Source: Mycolicibacterium wolinskyi (lineage in GTDB: Bacteria > Actinomycetota > Actinomycetes > Mycobacteriales > Mycobacteriaceae). Taken from it: DNA of 64,000 nucleotides. Within the stretch, counting starts at the first letter, position 1. Every line of letters starts with the position of its first letter. A model generated the notes under the pieces. That model saw only the letters and a program-made list of their open reading frames with translations, was not told the DNA's origin and made no database searches. The position numbers and the translations under genes were made by a program. Where the stretch lies: contig NZ_LQQA01000005.1 of NCBI RefSeq assembly GCF_002101965.1, positions 186,001 to 250,000 of the forward strand, read 5' to 3'. This document shows positions 52,504-60,915 of the stretch, piece after piece.

Positions 52504-54246
52504 TCATGATCGGCTCGTCGACTGGTCTTGCGGGTCGGCCCGCCTGATGAACGTCGTTGGTTCATCGCGCGAAATGAACATCGTCGGCGAATCGACAGGC
52601 GCGGGTTTGTCCTGCCGTGGCGCCTCCACCGGTCGTGGGCGCCGCACTTCAGTCCTGGGCTCCTCTACGGCCTTGCGAGCGCGGGCTTCCATTCCCGGTA
52701 GGTATCGCCGTTCTTCGGCTGTCATCGACCACGGCACGGTGACCTGGTTGTGCCCGGTGGTGGCTACAAGGCTCCCGTTGTTTTCCACGATCGAGAACTC
52801 CGGCTGGACGGTGAAGTGGTCGGCGAAGGCGATGACCGTTGCACCGGTCGCGGCGAGGCGTTCTGCTTCTGCTGCTGGGCAGACCACGATGCCGGCGTTG
52901 GCCGCGGCGCCGATCGTGAGCAGTGGCGAGTTCACGCGTCGCACGAATTCTTCCCATTGTTGGCTGCCGTCGGCTCGTTTGAGTATCTCGACGGTGATGG
53001 GCGCAGTTCCGATCGCCATTCGCAGCACCATGTGCTGGGCCATGGTGCGGGATCCGACGAGCCACAGGACACGCCCGGACGCCGGATCTACCCGCAGGAA
53101 GCATCGCCCCAGATCCGGTGAGGACCCCAGGTACATGCCGGCACCTCCGGGGTGCGCGACGGGCATGTCGGAATCGGCAATGGGGTGCAGCGGGATCGCT
53201 GGTGCGGGCCCGGCGGCCGGCGGCATCGTCTGGGCCAGTACGCCGACTTGTTGCCTGGATGCTGCCCGCAGTCCCGCGCCTTTGAGGGACCGAACGATCC
53301 GGTCTGATTGGGAAACGTAGCTGGCGGTGTATCCGGCACGTAGTGTGCCGGCATTCTCGCGGACGATGGCCAGGTTCTCGTAGATGCGGTGCGCAGGGAT
53401 CTGTCGAGCCAAGTGTTGTGACCTGGCTGACCACGAACTGCCCTGCGCGACAACGCTGAACACCTTGACCGAGGATGCGTCTCCGAGACGATTCGAGTGG
53501 ATGTGTTCCAGCGCTGAGGCCACCTGTGCGGCTTGTTCGCTGCCCAGGGCCCGCAGAGCTTTCTCGGACATGATTCTGGCGGTGAATCCCTGGGCTTCCA
53601 ACTCCACCCGAACCCTGGACGCTGCTTCCCACGCCGCGGCAGGGATCCCGCCGTCTTTGGCACGTGCCCGAATCGCTGACAGCGAGCTCATCGTGGCCAC
53701 GGTGACGACAGCGAACGTACGGCCTCCGGTGTGCACCGGTACCGGCCCGATCGCGTCGCTGACCGCAGCTGATGCTGAATGACCGATGGGCAGGGCGGTG
53801 CGGTACCCGTGTGTGACGACTCGGATCGACTCACACACGATGTCACGCTGGCGCATCTTCTTGGCAAGCCGCTCCAAATCGATGTGCTTTCCCGAAATGG
53901 CGCCCGATGAGGAGACGGTGGTCAGCGCGAAGGGTTGCGCTGGTGACACTTCAACCCACACATTCATCGCGGCGCCGTCCCAGGCCCACCCTATTCCGTT
54001 GTGAGATCCATACTGGCAGAACACTACTGGCGTGTTGCCGTTGCGCCGGATTCGACGCCATTGCCACATGCTGGCGCCCCGAAACTTCACCAGCACTGTC
54101 AAGACGACGCAAATCGCCGTGGTTGCGATGGCGAGAAACGCGATTGGGGGCACGTGCCCCAGCGCCATCAAGGGCACCAGCATGATGAGGCTAGCGGCAA
54201 CCAGCACCCTTGTTTCCCAACGGATTCCTAGCAGGCGTCCGTACAT
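52504..54246 (-). CDS. eccE: EccE, ESX membrane component
   Basis: The 580-aa protein has two N-terminal membrane helices (about 15-60) and a large soluble part, as in EccE. The order MycP-EccE after EccD and the TAATG overlap with mycP confirm the assignment; sequence conservation in EccE is weak. A charged Pro-rich tail ends the protein. EccE sits at the periphery of the ESX membrane complex. Confidence 0.85.
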   Translation of the reverse strand: MYGRLLGIRWETRVLVAASLIMLVPLMALGHVPPIAFLAIATTAICVVLTVLVKFRGASMWQWRRIRRNGNTPVVFCQYGSHNGIGWAWDGAAMNVWVEVSPAQPFALTTVSSSGAISGKHIDLERLAKKMRQRDIVCESIRVVTHGYRTALPIGHSASAAVSDAIGPVPVHTGGRTFAVVTVATMSSLSAIRARAKDGGIPAAAWEAASRVRVELEAQGFTARIMSEKALRALGSEQAAQVASALEHIHSNRLGDASSVKVFSVVAQGSSWSARSQHLARQIPAHRIYENLAIVRENAGTLRAGYTASYVSQSDRIVRSLKGAGLRAASRQQVGVLAQTMPPAAGPAPAIPLHPIADSDMPVAHPGGAGMYLGSSPDLGRCFLRVDPASGRVLWLVGSRTMAQHMVLRMAIGTAPITVEILKRADGSQQWEEFVRRVNSPLLTIGAAANAGIVVCPAAEAERLAATGATVIAFADHFTVQPEFSIVENNGSLVATTGHNQVTVPWSMTAEERRYLPGMEARARKAVEEPRTEVRRPRPVEAPRQDKPAPVDSPTMFISRDEPTTFIRRADPQDQSTSRS

Positions 54247-55667
54247 TACTGGCCCCTCTCGTCGTCTGCGACACCCGCTCTCAGGTATGCATACAAGGCC
54301 ATGCACACCGCGGCGAGGATGCCGATACCCAGTACGGTCAGGCCCACCGCGCGCCCTTTGTCGATGACGGCAGGTTTGATCGGTTCGGGCTCGGCGAACA
54401 CGTCTGGAATGGCGCGCGAGGGCGGCGGACCGGGCTTGACGACCCCAGTGAGCGCCCGCACTGGATCGACATGTCCGATTCCGAACACGGGATCCATTGT
54501 GCTGGCGGTGCGCCGCGATGAGTTGACGATGATCTCGCGGACCTGCGCAGCGTTCAGCGACGGGTCCGCCTGGCGGATCAGTGCGGCCAGGCCGGCCACC
54601 AACGCTGATGAGAACGATGTCCCCGATATCGGACCGGTGCCGTCAGTGGTCAGTTCGGCGTTGACCAGGCCGCCGTTCTCTCGGCCTTCGGGATCAATCG
54701 AGATGATGTTGATGCCTGGGGCGCTCACATCAACCCATGGGCCCCACAGGGTATTCACGTACTGGTCGCCCTCCAAGGTCGATCCGCCCACGCTGAGCAC
54801 GAACTCGTCGACGATCGACGGAATAGACCATGTCGCGACCGCTCCCCAGCCGTCCGTGGGATCGGGCAAGTCCGGGCGGGGATTCTGCTTGCAGTCTTGG
54901 GCACCGACGTTGCCGGCAGGGGTGACGAGCACGACGTCCTTATCGACAGCTGCATAGCGCATTGCGCCCCTCAGCTCGGCCATCTCCTTGATCTGTGTGC
55001 CAGCCGGCACACAGGCCGTCACTGACATGTTGATGACCTTCGCGCCGAGGTTGGCCAGGTGCACGATCGCCTTGGCGAGCAGGTCCAGCGACGACGGCTC
55101 AGGATCGTAGTAGTTGGCCTTGGTATACATCCCGGAGGTTTGTCGCACTGTCACGATCGTGGCATCGGGCGCGACACCCACGAACGCATCGGTGTCTGAT
55201 GGCGCCGCGGCGATCAAGCCGGCTACCAGCGTCCCGTGGTGGTCGCAATCGAAGGTGCCGTCGGTGTCGCCGATGTAGTCGCCGGCCGGCTCCAGATGCC
55301 GCAGCCGCTTGTTGGGGTTGACCCCCGAATCGATCACCCCGACCCGAATCCCGGCACCGGTGGCGTACTTGTGCAGTTCACGAACGTCAAACACACCCTT
55401 GCTCATCGCCGGGATGGACGAGAACTGCGAGTCTGGCAGCACCGCTGAAGTGGCGCAGGTCTTGGTTTGGCGCATCGGAACCGGCTTCCCATCAACGGCT
55501 GACATCGGCGCCCCGTCGGCCGGAACGGGGTCAGACGACTGCCACTGTCCCGGGTGGTCGAATTCTGCCGTTGCCGTGGCCGGCCACGCCACCGCAGAGA
55601 CCGCGACAATGAGCTCGGCCGCCACCAACGCCACCAGCGATCGCATGGCCTGAATCGACGGTTTCAC
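54246..55667 (-). CDS. mycP: MycP, mycosin subtilisin-like protease
   Basis: The 473-aa protein has a signal peptide, subtilisin triad Asp113 (GVIDSG), His144 (HHGT) and Ser351 (SGTS), the oxyanion Asn253 (PAGN) and a C-terminal membrane anchor (about 438-460). Mycosins stabilise the ESX complex and clip some substrates. All catalytic residues are present. It lies between eccD and eccE, as in other ESX loci. GTG 55667 is the start. Confidence 0.95.
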   Translation of the reverse strand: MKPSIQAMRSLVALVAAELIVAVSAVAWPATATAEFDHPGQWQSSDPVPADGAPMSAVDGKPVPMRQTKTCATSAVLPDSQFSSIPAMSKGVFDVRELHKYATGAGIRVGVIDSGVNPNKRLRHLEPAGDYIGDTDGTFDCDHHGTLVAGLIAAAPSDTDAFVGVAPDATIVTVRQTSGMYTKANYYDPEPSSLDLLAKAIVHLANLGAKVINMSVTACVPAGTQIKEMAELRGAMRYAAVDKDVVLVTPAGNVGAQDCKQNPRPDLPDPTDGWGAVATWSIPSIVDEFVLSVGGSTLEGDQYVNTLWGPWVDVSAPGINIISIDPEGRENGGLVNAELTTDGTGPISGTSFSSALVAGLAALIRQADPSLNAAQVREIIVNSSRRTASTMDPVFGIGHVDPVRALTGVVKPGPPPSRAIPDVFAEPEPIKPAVIDKGRAVGLTVLGIGILAAVCMALYAYLRAGVADDERGQ

Positions 55668-55681
55668 TGACGTGACTACTT

Positions 55682-57160
55682 TCAGAATCCGATGTGCAAC
55701 TGACGAATACGCGTGTATCCGTCGACCAGGAAGTACAGGAGCACAATCGGCGGAATGTACAGCGACGCCTCCAAGAGCAGCAGTTTGCGCCGCAACGGCT
55801 CTGCCATCTCAGGCGCCTGGCGCCAGGTGCGCGCACCGAACGCGAACATCAACACCGCCGAGATCCCCAACGCAGCACCGATCATCACCGGGCTCGTGTG
55901 AGCTGAAAACAGCAGCCCGACGATGACGGCGAACCAGGACAGCACACCCGCCGACATCACGGTCGCTCGCAGGCCTTGATCGACGGCCCACGTGCCGAAC
56001 AGGTACAGCAAGGCGGTCACCGTCGACACGTATGCCAGCTGCATCCACATGTGGCCGCTGTCGACGAGCACGGTGGCCGCCAACGCAGACACGGCCACCA
56101 GGACCGAGGACCCACCCGCCACCGAAACCATGAGGTTGTGCATCGTGACTGCGCGCGCTTCCTGGTTGACTTCGCTGGTCAGACTCTGCCCCGAGGATGC
56201 TGACCGGGCCATTTCCACCACGTCCATTGCTCTGGTCAGCCGAAGTCGTTCACCGGGTGCCGGCATGCCGGGCAGCTTGATTCGGGCACCAGACATCGCG
56301 GTCTTGTCGCAGAAGTACACCGACGCAGAGGCCAGCAGCATGATCTCTGACGCGACGACGTTGCCGCTTTCAGACCACACCAGGTTGATCAGGATGACGA
56401 CGGTGACGACCGCGGCCGGCACCCCCACCCCGTAGTGCAGCCACAAGGGCTCCCGTATCGCTCCGGCCAGCAGCAACGCCGCCAGGATGATGCACACCGC
56501 ACCGGATGCGACATGCCACCGCCCGGGCGCGCCGGGCACGATCGCGGCGCCCACGGTGAAGGCGCACACATAGACGGTGACCGAGTAGGACAGCAGCACT
56601 GGCGCGATGCCGCCGCGCGAGAGCTGTTTGAGCGCAACCATGATGAACAGCGACAACACCAGCATGCCGCCGGCCGCGCCCACCAGAGGCCAACGCAGGT
56701 AGTCCATCCCTCGGTACAGCACACCGCACAACCCCACCAGTGCGGCCATCGCCGCCACGAGCGGCGACACGATGCCGTAGAACCGCTGCGACGACTCGCT
56801 GGTCCACCGGGAAAAGAACTTCTCCTGGGTAGATGCCACAGCCCGGGCCGGGTTCGATGTGAATTCTGGGTAGTACTCGTTGCGATCGGTCGACGTCAGC
56901 ACCAGGGTGTCACCGTCGAACACCTTCATGTCCGCCAATGTGGCATCGGGCGGGAAGGGCCTGCCGATTTCTGGGGTCAACATCAGTTCGGCGGACTCAT
57001 CCGCCAGGAACGGAATCGTGTACCCCTTGTCGCGAACAAAGTAGTTGGCCACCGTGTAGGCCAACGACTTGACCGGGCGATTCAGCGGGAGCGAGATATC
57101 GACCACGACGCTGTCGGCATCGACGCTGACAAGGACCTTGTCCTTCTCTTGGATCGCCAT
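55682..57160 (-). CDS. eccD: EccD, ESX polytopic membrane channel component
   Basis: The 492-aa protein begins with a ubiquitin-like cytoplasmic domain (about 5-95: KVLVSVDADSVVVDISLP...GDTLVLT). About eleven membrane helices follow, ending near the C-terminus; this is the EccD architecture. It forms the main membrane part of the ESX channel. It adjoins the coiled-coil gene without a gap and mycP after 14 bp. Confidence 0.93.
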   Translation of the reverse strand: MAIQEKDKVLVSVDADSVVVDISLPLNRPVKSLAYTVANYFVRDKGYTIPFLADESAELMLTPEIGRPFPPDATLADMKVFDGDTLVLTSTDRNEYYPEFTSNPARAVASTQEKFFSRWTSESSQRFYGIVSPLVAAMAALVGLCGVLYRGMDYLRWPLVGAAGGMLVLSLFIMVALKQLSRGGIAPVLLSYSVTVYVCAFTVGAAIVPGAPGRWHVASGAVCIILAALLLAGAIREPLWLHYGVGVPAAVVTVVILINLVWSESGNVVASEIMLLASASVYFCDKTAMSGARIKLPGMPAPGERLRLTRAMDVVEMARSASSGQSLTSEVNQEARAVTMHNLMVSVAGGSSVLVAVSALAATVLVDSGHMWMQLAYVSTVTALLYLFGTWAVDQGLRATVMSAGVLSWFAVIVGLLFSAHTSPVMIGAALGISAVLMFAFGARTWRQAPEMAEPLRRKLLLLEASLYIPPIVLLYFLVDGYTRIRQLHIGF

Positions 57161-57631
57161 TTAGGCATCCACGTCTTTGGGCTTGATCTTCGAGACCACC
57201 GGCTTGGGCCTCGGCTTGCTCCGAGGAGCAGCGAAACCCATGGACGCCAGCAGCTTGCGCGCCACCAAGCCGGACGCAACGACCTTGTCGATCGCGTCGG
57301 CGTACCGGGCCGCGGCTTCGTCACGCTCCTTGCTCGCCGATTCAACCTCACCGGTCAAACGTGTTTGTGCATCCCGTATTTCGGCCTCGGCGCGCTGCTG
57401 GACCTCACGGACCTCTCGGAAAGCCCTGCGTGTCACCTCATCGATCTCGGCCTGCGCCTGCTGCTCGACGCCGGCGAACCGCTGGGCGGCTTGCTCGGCC
57501 GCGGCTTTGCGGTCGTTGAGTTCGGTCGAAATCCGAGCCAGGTAGTCGGACACCTCTTCAATGTTGGTCGGCGCCGGAACATTCTCGTTCAGGTCCGCAG
57601 ACTCGTGCGTATCCATTGCTGTATCAGTCAA
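57161..57631 (-). CDS. Coiled-coil protein between EspI-like ATPase and EccD
   Basis: The 156-aa protein has a coiled coil of about 75 residues (roughly 35-110, rich in Ala/Glu/Gln/Arg heptads) and a basic Pro/Lys tail. No family recognised. Directly placed between the ATPase gene and eccD, it is probably a cytoplasmic scaffold or adaptor of the ESX machine. Confidence 0.7.
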   Translation of the reverse strand: MTDTAMDTHESADLNENVPAPTNIEEVSDYLARISTELNDRKAAAEQAAQRFAGVEQQAQAEIDEVTRRAFREVREVQQRAEAEIRDAQTRLTGEVESASKERDEAAARYADAIDKVVASGLVARKLLASMGFAAPRSKPRPKPVVSKIKPKDVDA

Positions 57632-57648
57632 TTTGGGTCTCCGTTCCT

Positions 57649-58758
57649 CTATACGGTCAGGCGGGCAACGACGGCCGCGGCGATGGTCACATAGCGCTTG
57701 CGGGTATCGGCATCAACGAGGGTGAGATCCACCGGGCCGCCTTCTGCGAGATGCTCGTCATAGCGGGTGTACAGCACCCGCTTGAGGCCTGCCGCCGCCC
57801 CGCGGTCATCCCCGCTTTCGAACACCGGCTCGAGTCTGGCCTCGTCGATCAGCGGATCGGCAGGGCTACGGTGGTTGACCACCACCACCATCGATGCCAC
57901 CAGATCGGGACGACGCATAGGCCCACGAATGGCCTCAATCAGCTTCTGCGAGAGCCTCACTGCGTCTTTCTCCGGCGTGGTAACCAAGACGATGCTGCTC
58001 AACCCCGATAGCAGAGGCCCGAACAGCGGACTGTCGCGATGCGGCATGTCGATCAGCCGCAGCGGTCCCTCTTTCGGAAACTTCCTGAACACCTCCATGA
58101 ACTCCGGTGCGGTCATCCGGTCCTCTTCGGTGTCATTCGGATTGCCGATCACCATGAGCCCCTGCGGGGTACGCGTGAACATCGAACCGAAATGCTCACC
58201 ACCCATGGGGTCCCAGCGGTACAGCGCCCGCGTCGACTTGGGTGAGTTCATCCCTGAAGCGTCCAGGGTTCGCCCAAGCAGACTGCCCCCGTAATCAGCG
58301 TCGATCGCGTACACCGGTTCACGACGCTGGTCGGTGAGCGTGTTGCCGAGCATTTGCAACACCGACGAAGACCCAACGCCGCCTTTCGCGTGCAGCACAC
58401 CGACGTATTTGATCGTCGGCACCGGCGCCTGAATGGACCGGCGCTCAGCTTCGTAGGCTTCCTCGGCAGCCGTCGGCGGCAGGCGAGTACCGAGCATCCG
58501 GTTGAGGCGGCCGCGCACACCAGTGGTGGCGTGGGGGCGTCGCGCCACCCCGAATTCCAGCCCCGGCGAAGCAGCACCGCCCGACGGACCCTCCCAATGA
58601 TTGCCATTAGTCGAAGGCACCGGCGCGGCCGGAACTGGATGAGCGGGCCCGGGAGCGGGCCCTGCCGGCGGCGAGACGGGAAGACGGTACTGCGCCCCGC
58701 CGTCAGAAGGTGGATTCTGGGGCCGGTATAGCGCCCGGTAATCGACCTTGTCTGACAT
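57649..58758 (-). CDS. EspI-like ParA/MinD-family ATPase with deviant Walker A
   Basis: The 369-aa protein has a Pro-rich N-terminal ~75 residues and a MinD/ParA-type domain. Walker A reads KGGVGSSS: the signature lysine of KGG is kept but the P-loop GKT/S lysine is replaced by Ser. AIDADYGGSL and LRLIDMPHRDS correspond to the later motifs. The Pro-rich N-terminus plus ParA domain is the EspI layout of ESX loci. ATP hydrolysis may be weak or absent. ATG 58758 follows TAGGAGGAG. Confidence 0.78.
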   Translation of the reverse strand: MSDKVDYRALYRPQNPPSDGGAQYRLPVSPPAGPAPGPAHPVPAAPVPSTNGNHWEGPSGGAASPGLEFGVARRPHATTGVRGRLNRMLGTRLPPTAAEEAYEAERRSIQAPVPTIKYVGVLHAKGGVGSSSVLQMLGNTLTDQRREPVYAIDADYGGSLLGRTLDASGMNSPKSTRALYRWDPMGGEHFGSMFTRTPQGLMVIGNPNDTEEDRMTAPEFMEVFRKFPKEGPLRLIDMPHRDSPLFGPLLSGLSSIVLVTTPEKDAVRLSQKLIEAIRGPMRRPDLVASMVVVVNHRSPADPLIDEARLEPVFESGDDRGAAAGLKRVLYTRYDEHLAEGGPVDLTLVDADTRKRYVTIAAAVVARLTV

Positions 58759-58835
58759 GGCGCTCCTCCTAACGAGTTTCGGGTTGACAGAATTTTCTCC
58801 CGATATGTCCCCGCGTGGGCGGACACGCCGGACGC

Positions 58836-60905
58836 TCAGATCCGCGAGCCCATCACGTACTCCCCCTCGGCCGGATCCACGACGTTTCGGGTGCCGTCGT
58901 TGTACATGTAGACCTTCATTCCGGGGTCGCCGTCCGCGGACACAGGAATCGCGGTGGCTCCGCTGGCAGCTAGTACGTACCGGGCCCGTTCCCGCTTGGC
59001 CGCAGCCGATGCAGATCGGCGCACCGCTTCCCGCCCATCGCGCTGCGGCGTGGCCTCGGTCGAGTTGGTCGCTGCGGCGACCCGCATCCGCGGCGCAGGG
59101 GTGTATGAGCGCACCATGGGGGCTATCAGTTCATCGACGTCGTTGTCGCTGCCAGAATGATCCTCCGCGCTGGTCGACCCGAGGCCACCGAACACTGCTG
59201 CGCTTTTAGCGCGAACATCCGAGGCGCGCATTTCTGCGCTGTGGTCACCATCGCGCGCGGACGCCTCGCCGGTCCCGGCGCTGGTTGGCGGCTCCCCTAC
59301 GGGGCTGCCGTTGTGCACAGCAGGGCCAGGTTCGGGGGCGAGCCGGTGGGGTCCCAACCCTCCGAACACAACTGGGCTGGCTACATCGACGTTGTTTGTG
59401 GAGGGTTCGTGATGCCGCCCTGGTGCTGGCTCTGAATTGGCGATCGCGAGATCGGGGGACAGACCAGGGGGTTGGTCAGTAGGTGCGGCCTCGCCGTTGA
59501 CGGGTGCGCTTCGGTCCGGCACCTGCGGTGGGGGCGCAGGCCAGGTAACTGTTTCCGCGGATCGCTCGCGGGCACCTCCCACGGTGATCACATCAATAGC
59601 GCCATCAATGGTTTCGCGGTCGGCATCACTGAGAGCTGACATACGCCCAACCTCCCCCTCTTGGCCGCCGGCACTGCCGGGGCGCAGCTTGCCCTCGACT
59701 GCGGCCGCCCCAGCAGCCAGTAACGCTGCGCCGGGAAACATCGGCACATGCGAAGCCACGCGCGACGTGAATGATGCGATGTCAGCAACGGTTTCGCGAA
59801 GTGGCCGTGGCGTCACGACACGGTTGAGGATTGAAGTGGGGCTGCCATGAATAGCACCGGTCCTCCGTAGTATCGCGCCGGTAGCTTCTCGGCAGAAGAA
59901 GAACAACGCAATGACGGCGACCATGTACAGGATCACTGAGAACGTTGGCTCGCCGTCCGTCATCGCATTGACGATCGCGATCGACAGGGCAGGGCCAACT
60001 ACCGCGAAAACGTTGACAACTGCTGCAGCGAGCGTGTGGCCGGCGGCCACTATTACCAGTCGGCTGGGGATAACCAGCGCCTTAGTGTCGAATAGTGACT
60101 TGATCAGGAAGTACAGCAGCGCAAACCATTTCCACGCTGCCATCGTCACGTGATACAGGTACATCACGAACAACACCAGCCCGTAGATGAGCAGCACAAG
60201 GAAGAACAGCCCCAGCACGACCGCGGCCACAGTTGCGCCTTGGGGCGCCTCCGCCAAAGCGGGCGCGCACGCGGGTGCATTGCCCCGGTCCATGGCCCGG
60301 GAGAACTCGTGCACACACTCGCCGGTCAGCGGACGACCGTACATCAGCGATTGGGTGACCGGGCGTATCACCGAGTCCATGAGGTAACCGCCAACCCCAG
60401 CGCGCCCGTCAGCGCCAGCGGCCGCAGCGCTCTGTTCGTTCAGGAAATCGGTGACCAGATTCGGAATCCACGTCAGCGCGCGGTCCATCAGGTAAAACGG
60501 GTTGCGCAGCAACCACGAGAAGAACACGGTGAGCACCACTGCCACCGCGATCCGGTTACGGTCCTGGCCCAGGCTGCGGATATTGGCCCGCCGGTCAACA
60601 AACGCCCAGGCGATGTAGCCCAGCAGCGCCAACGTCATCACCGCCGCCGGCGGAACAATCTCGAAGACCCGGCCGAACACAGCGTGGTACACGTCGCCCA
60701 GCGCCGATAGCACCGTATTGGTCGACGACATCAGCGACAGCACGGCCAGCGCGGCGCTGGCCAGCCACGTGTCGGCCTGGTTGTAGACGACCATCACCGT
60801 GGCATTGGCCGCCGAGCGGGCCACATTGAAGCTCAGCAGATCCGCGTAGAATACCTTGTACCGCGACAGCGGTGTGCCGTCGGAGTCCTGGAAGTCGAAA
60901 AACAC
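58836..60905 (-). CDS. VirB6/TrbL-like polytopic conjugation protein
   Basis: The 689-aa protein has about seven to eight membrane segments in its first ~360 residues, with extracytoplasmic loops containing single cysteines (TGECVHEF; NAPACAPA). A soluble, Pro/Ser-rich ~300-residue C-terminal part follows. The layout and position right after virB4 match the VirB6/TrbL-type channel protein of Gram-positive T4SS. The start at 60905 is 10 bp after the virB4 stop. Confidence 0.78.
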   Translation of the reverse strand: MFFDFQDSDGTPLSRYKVFYADLLSFNVARSAANATVMVVYNQADTWLASAALAVLSLMSSTNTVLSALGDVYHAVFGRVFEIVPPAAVMTLALLGYIAWAFVDRRANIRSLGQDRNRIAVAVVLTVFFSWLLRNPFYLMDRALTWIPNLVTDFLNEQSAAAAGADGRAGVGGYLMDSVIRPVTQSLMYGRPLTGECVHEFSRAMDRGNAPACAPALAEAPQGATVAAVVLGLFFLVLLIYGLVLFVMYLYHVTMAAWKWFALLYFLIKSLFDTKALVIPSRLVIVAAGHTLAAAVVNVFAVVGPALSIAIVNAMTDGEPTFSVILYMVAVIALFFFCREATGAILRRTGAIHGSPTSILNRVVTPRPLRETVADIASFTSRVASHVPMFPGAALLAAGAAAVEGKLRPGSAGGQEGEVGRMSALSDADRETIDGAIDVITVGGARERSAETVTWPAPPPQVPDRSAPVNGEAAPTDQPPGLSPDLAIANSEPAPGRHHEPSTNNVDVASPVVFGGLGPHRLAPEPGPAVHNGSPVGEPPTSAGTGEASARDGDHSAEMRASDVRAKSAAVFGGLGSTSAEDHSGSDNDVDELIAPMVRSYTPAPRMRVAAATNSTEATPQRDGREAVRRSASAAAKRERARYVLAASGATAIPVSADGDPGMKVYMYNDGTRNVVDPAEGEYVMGSRI

Positions 60906-60915
60906 GGTGCGCCCG

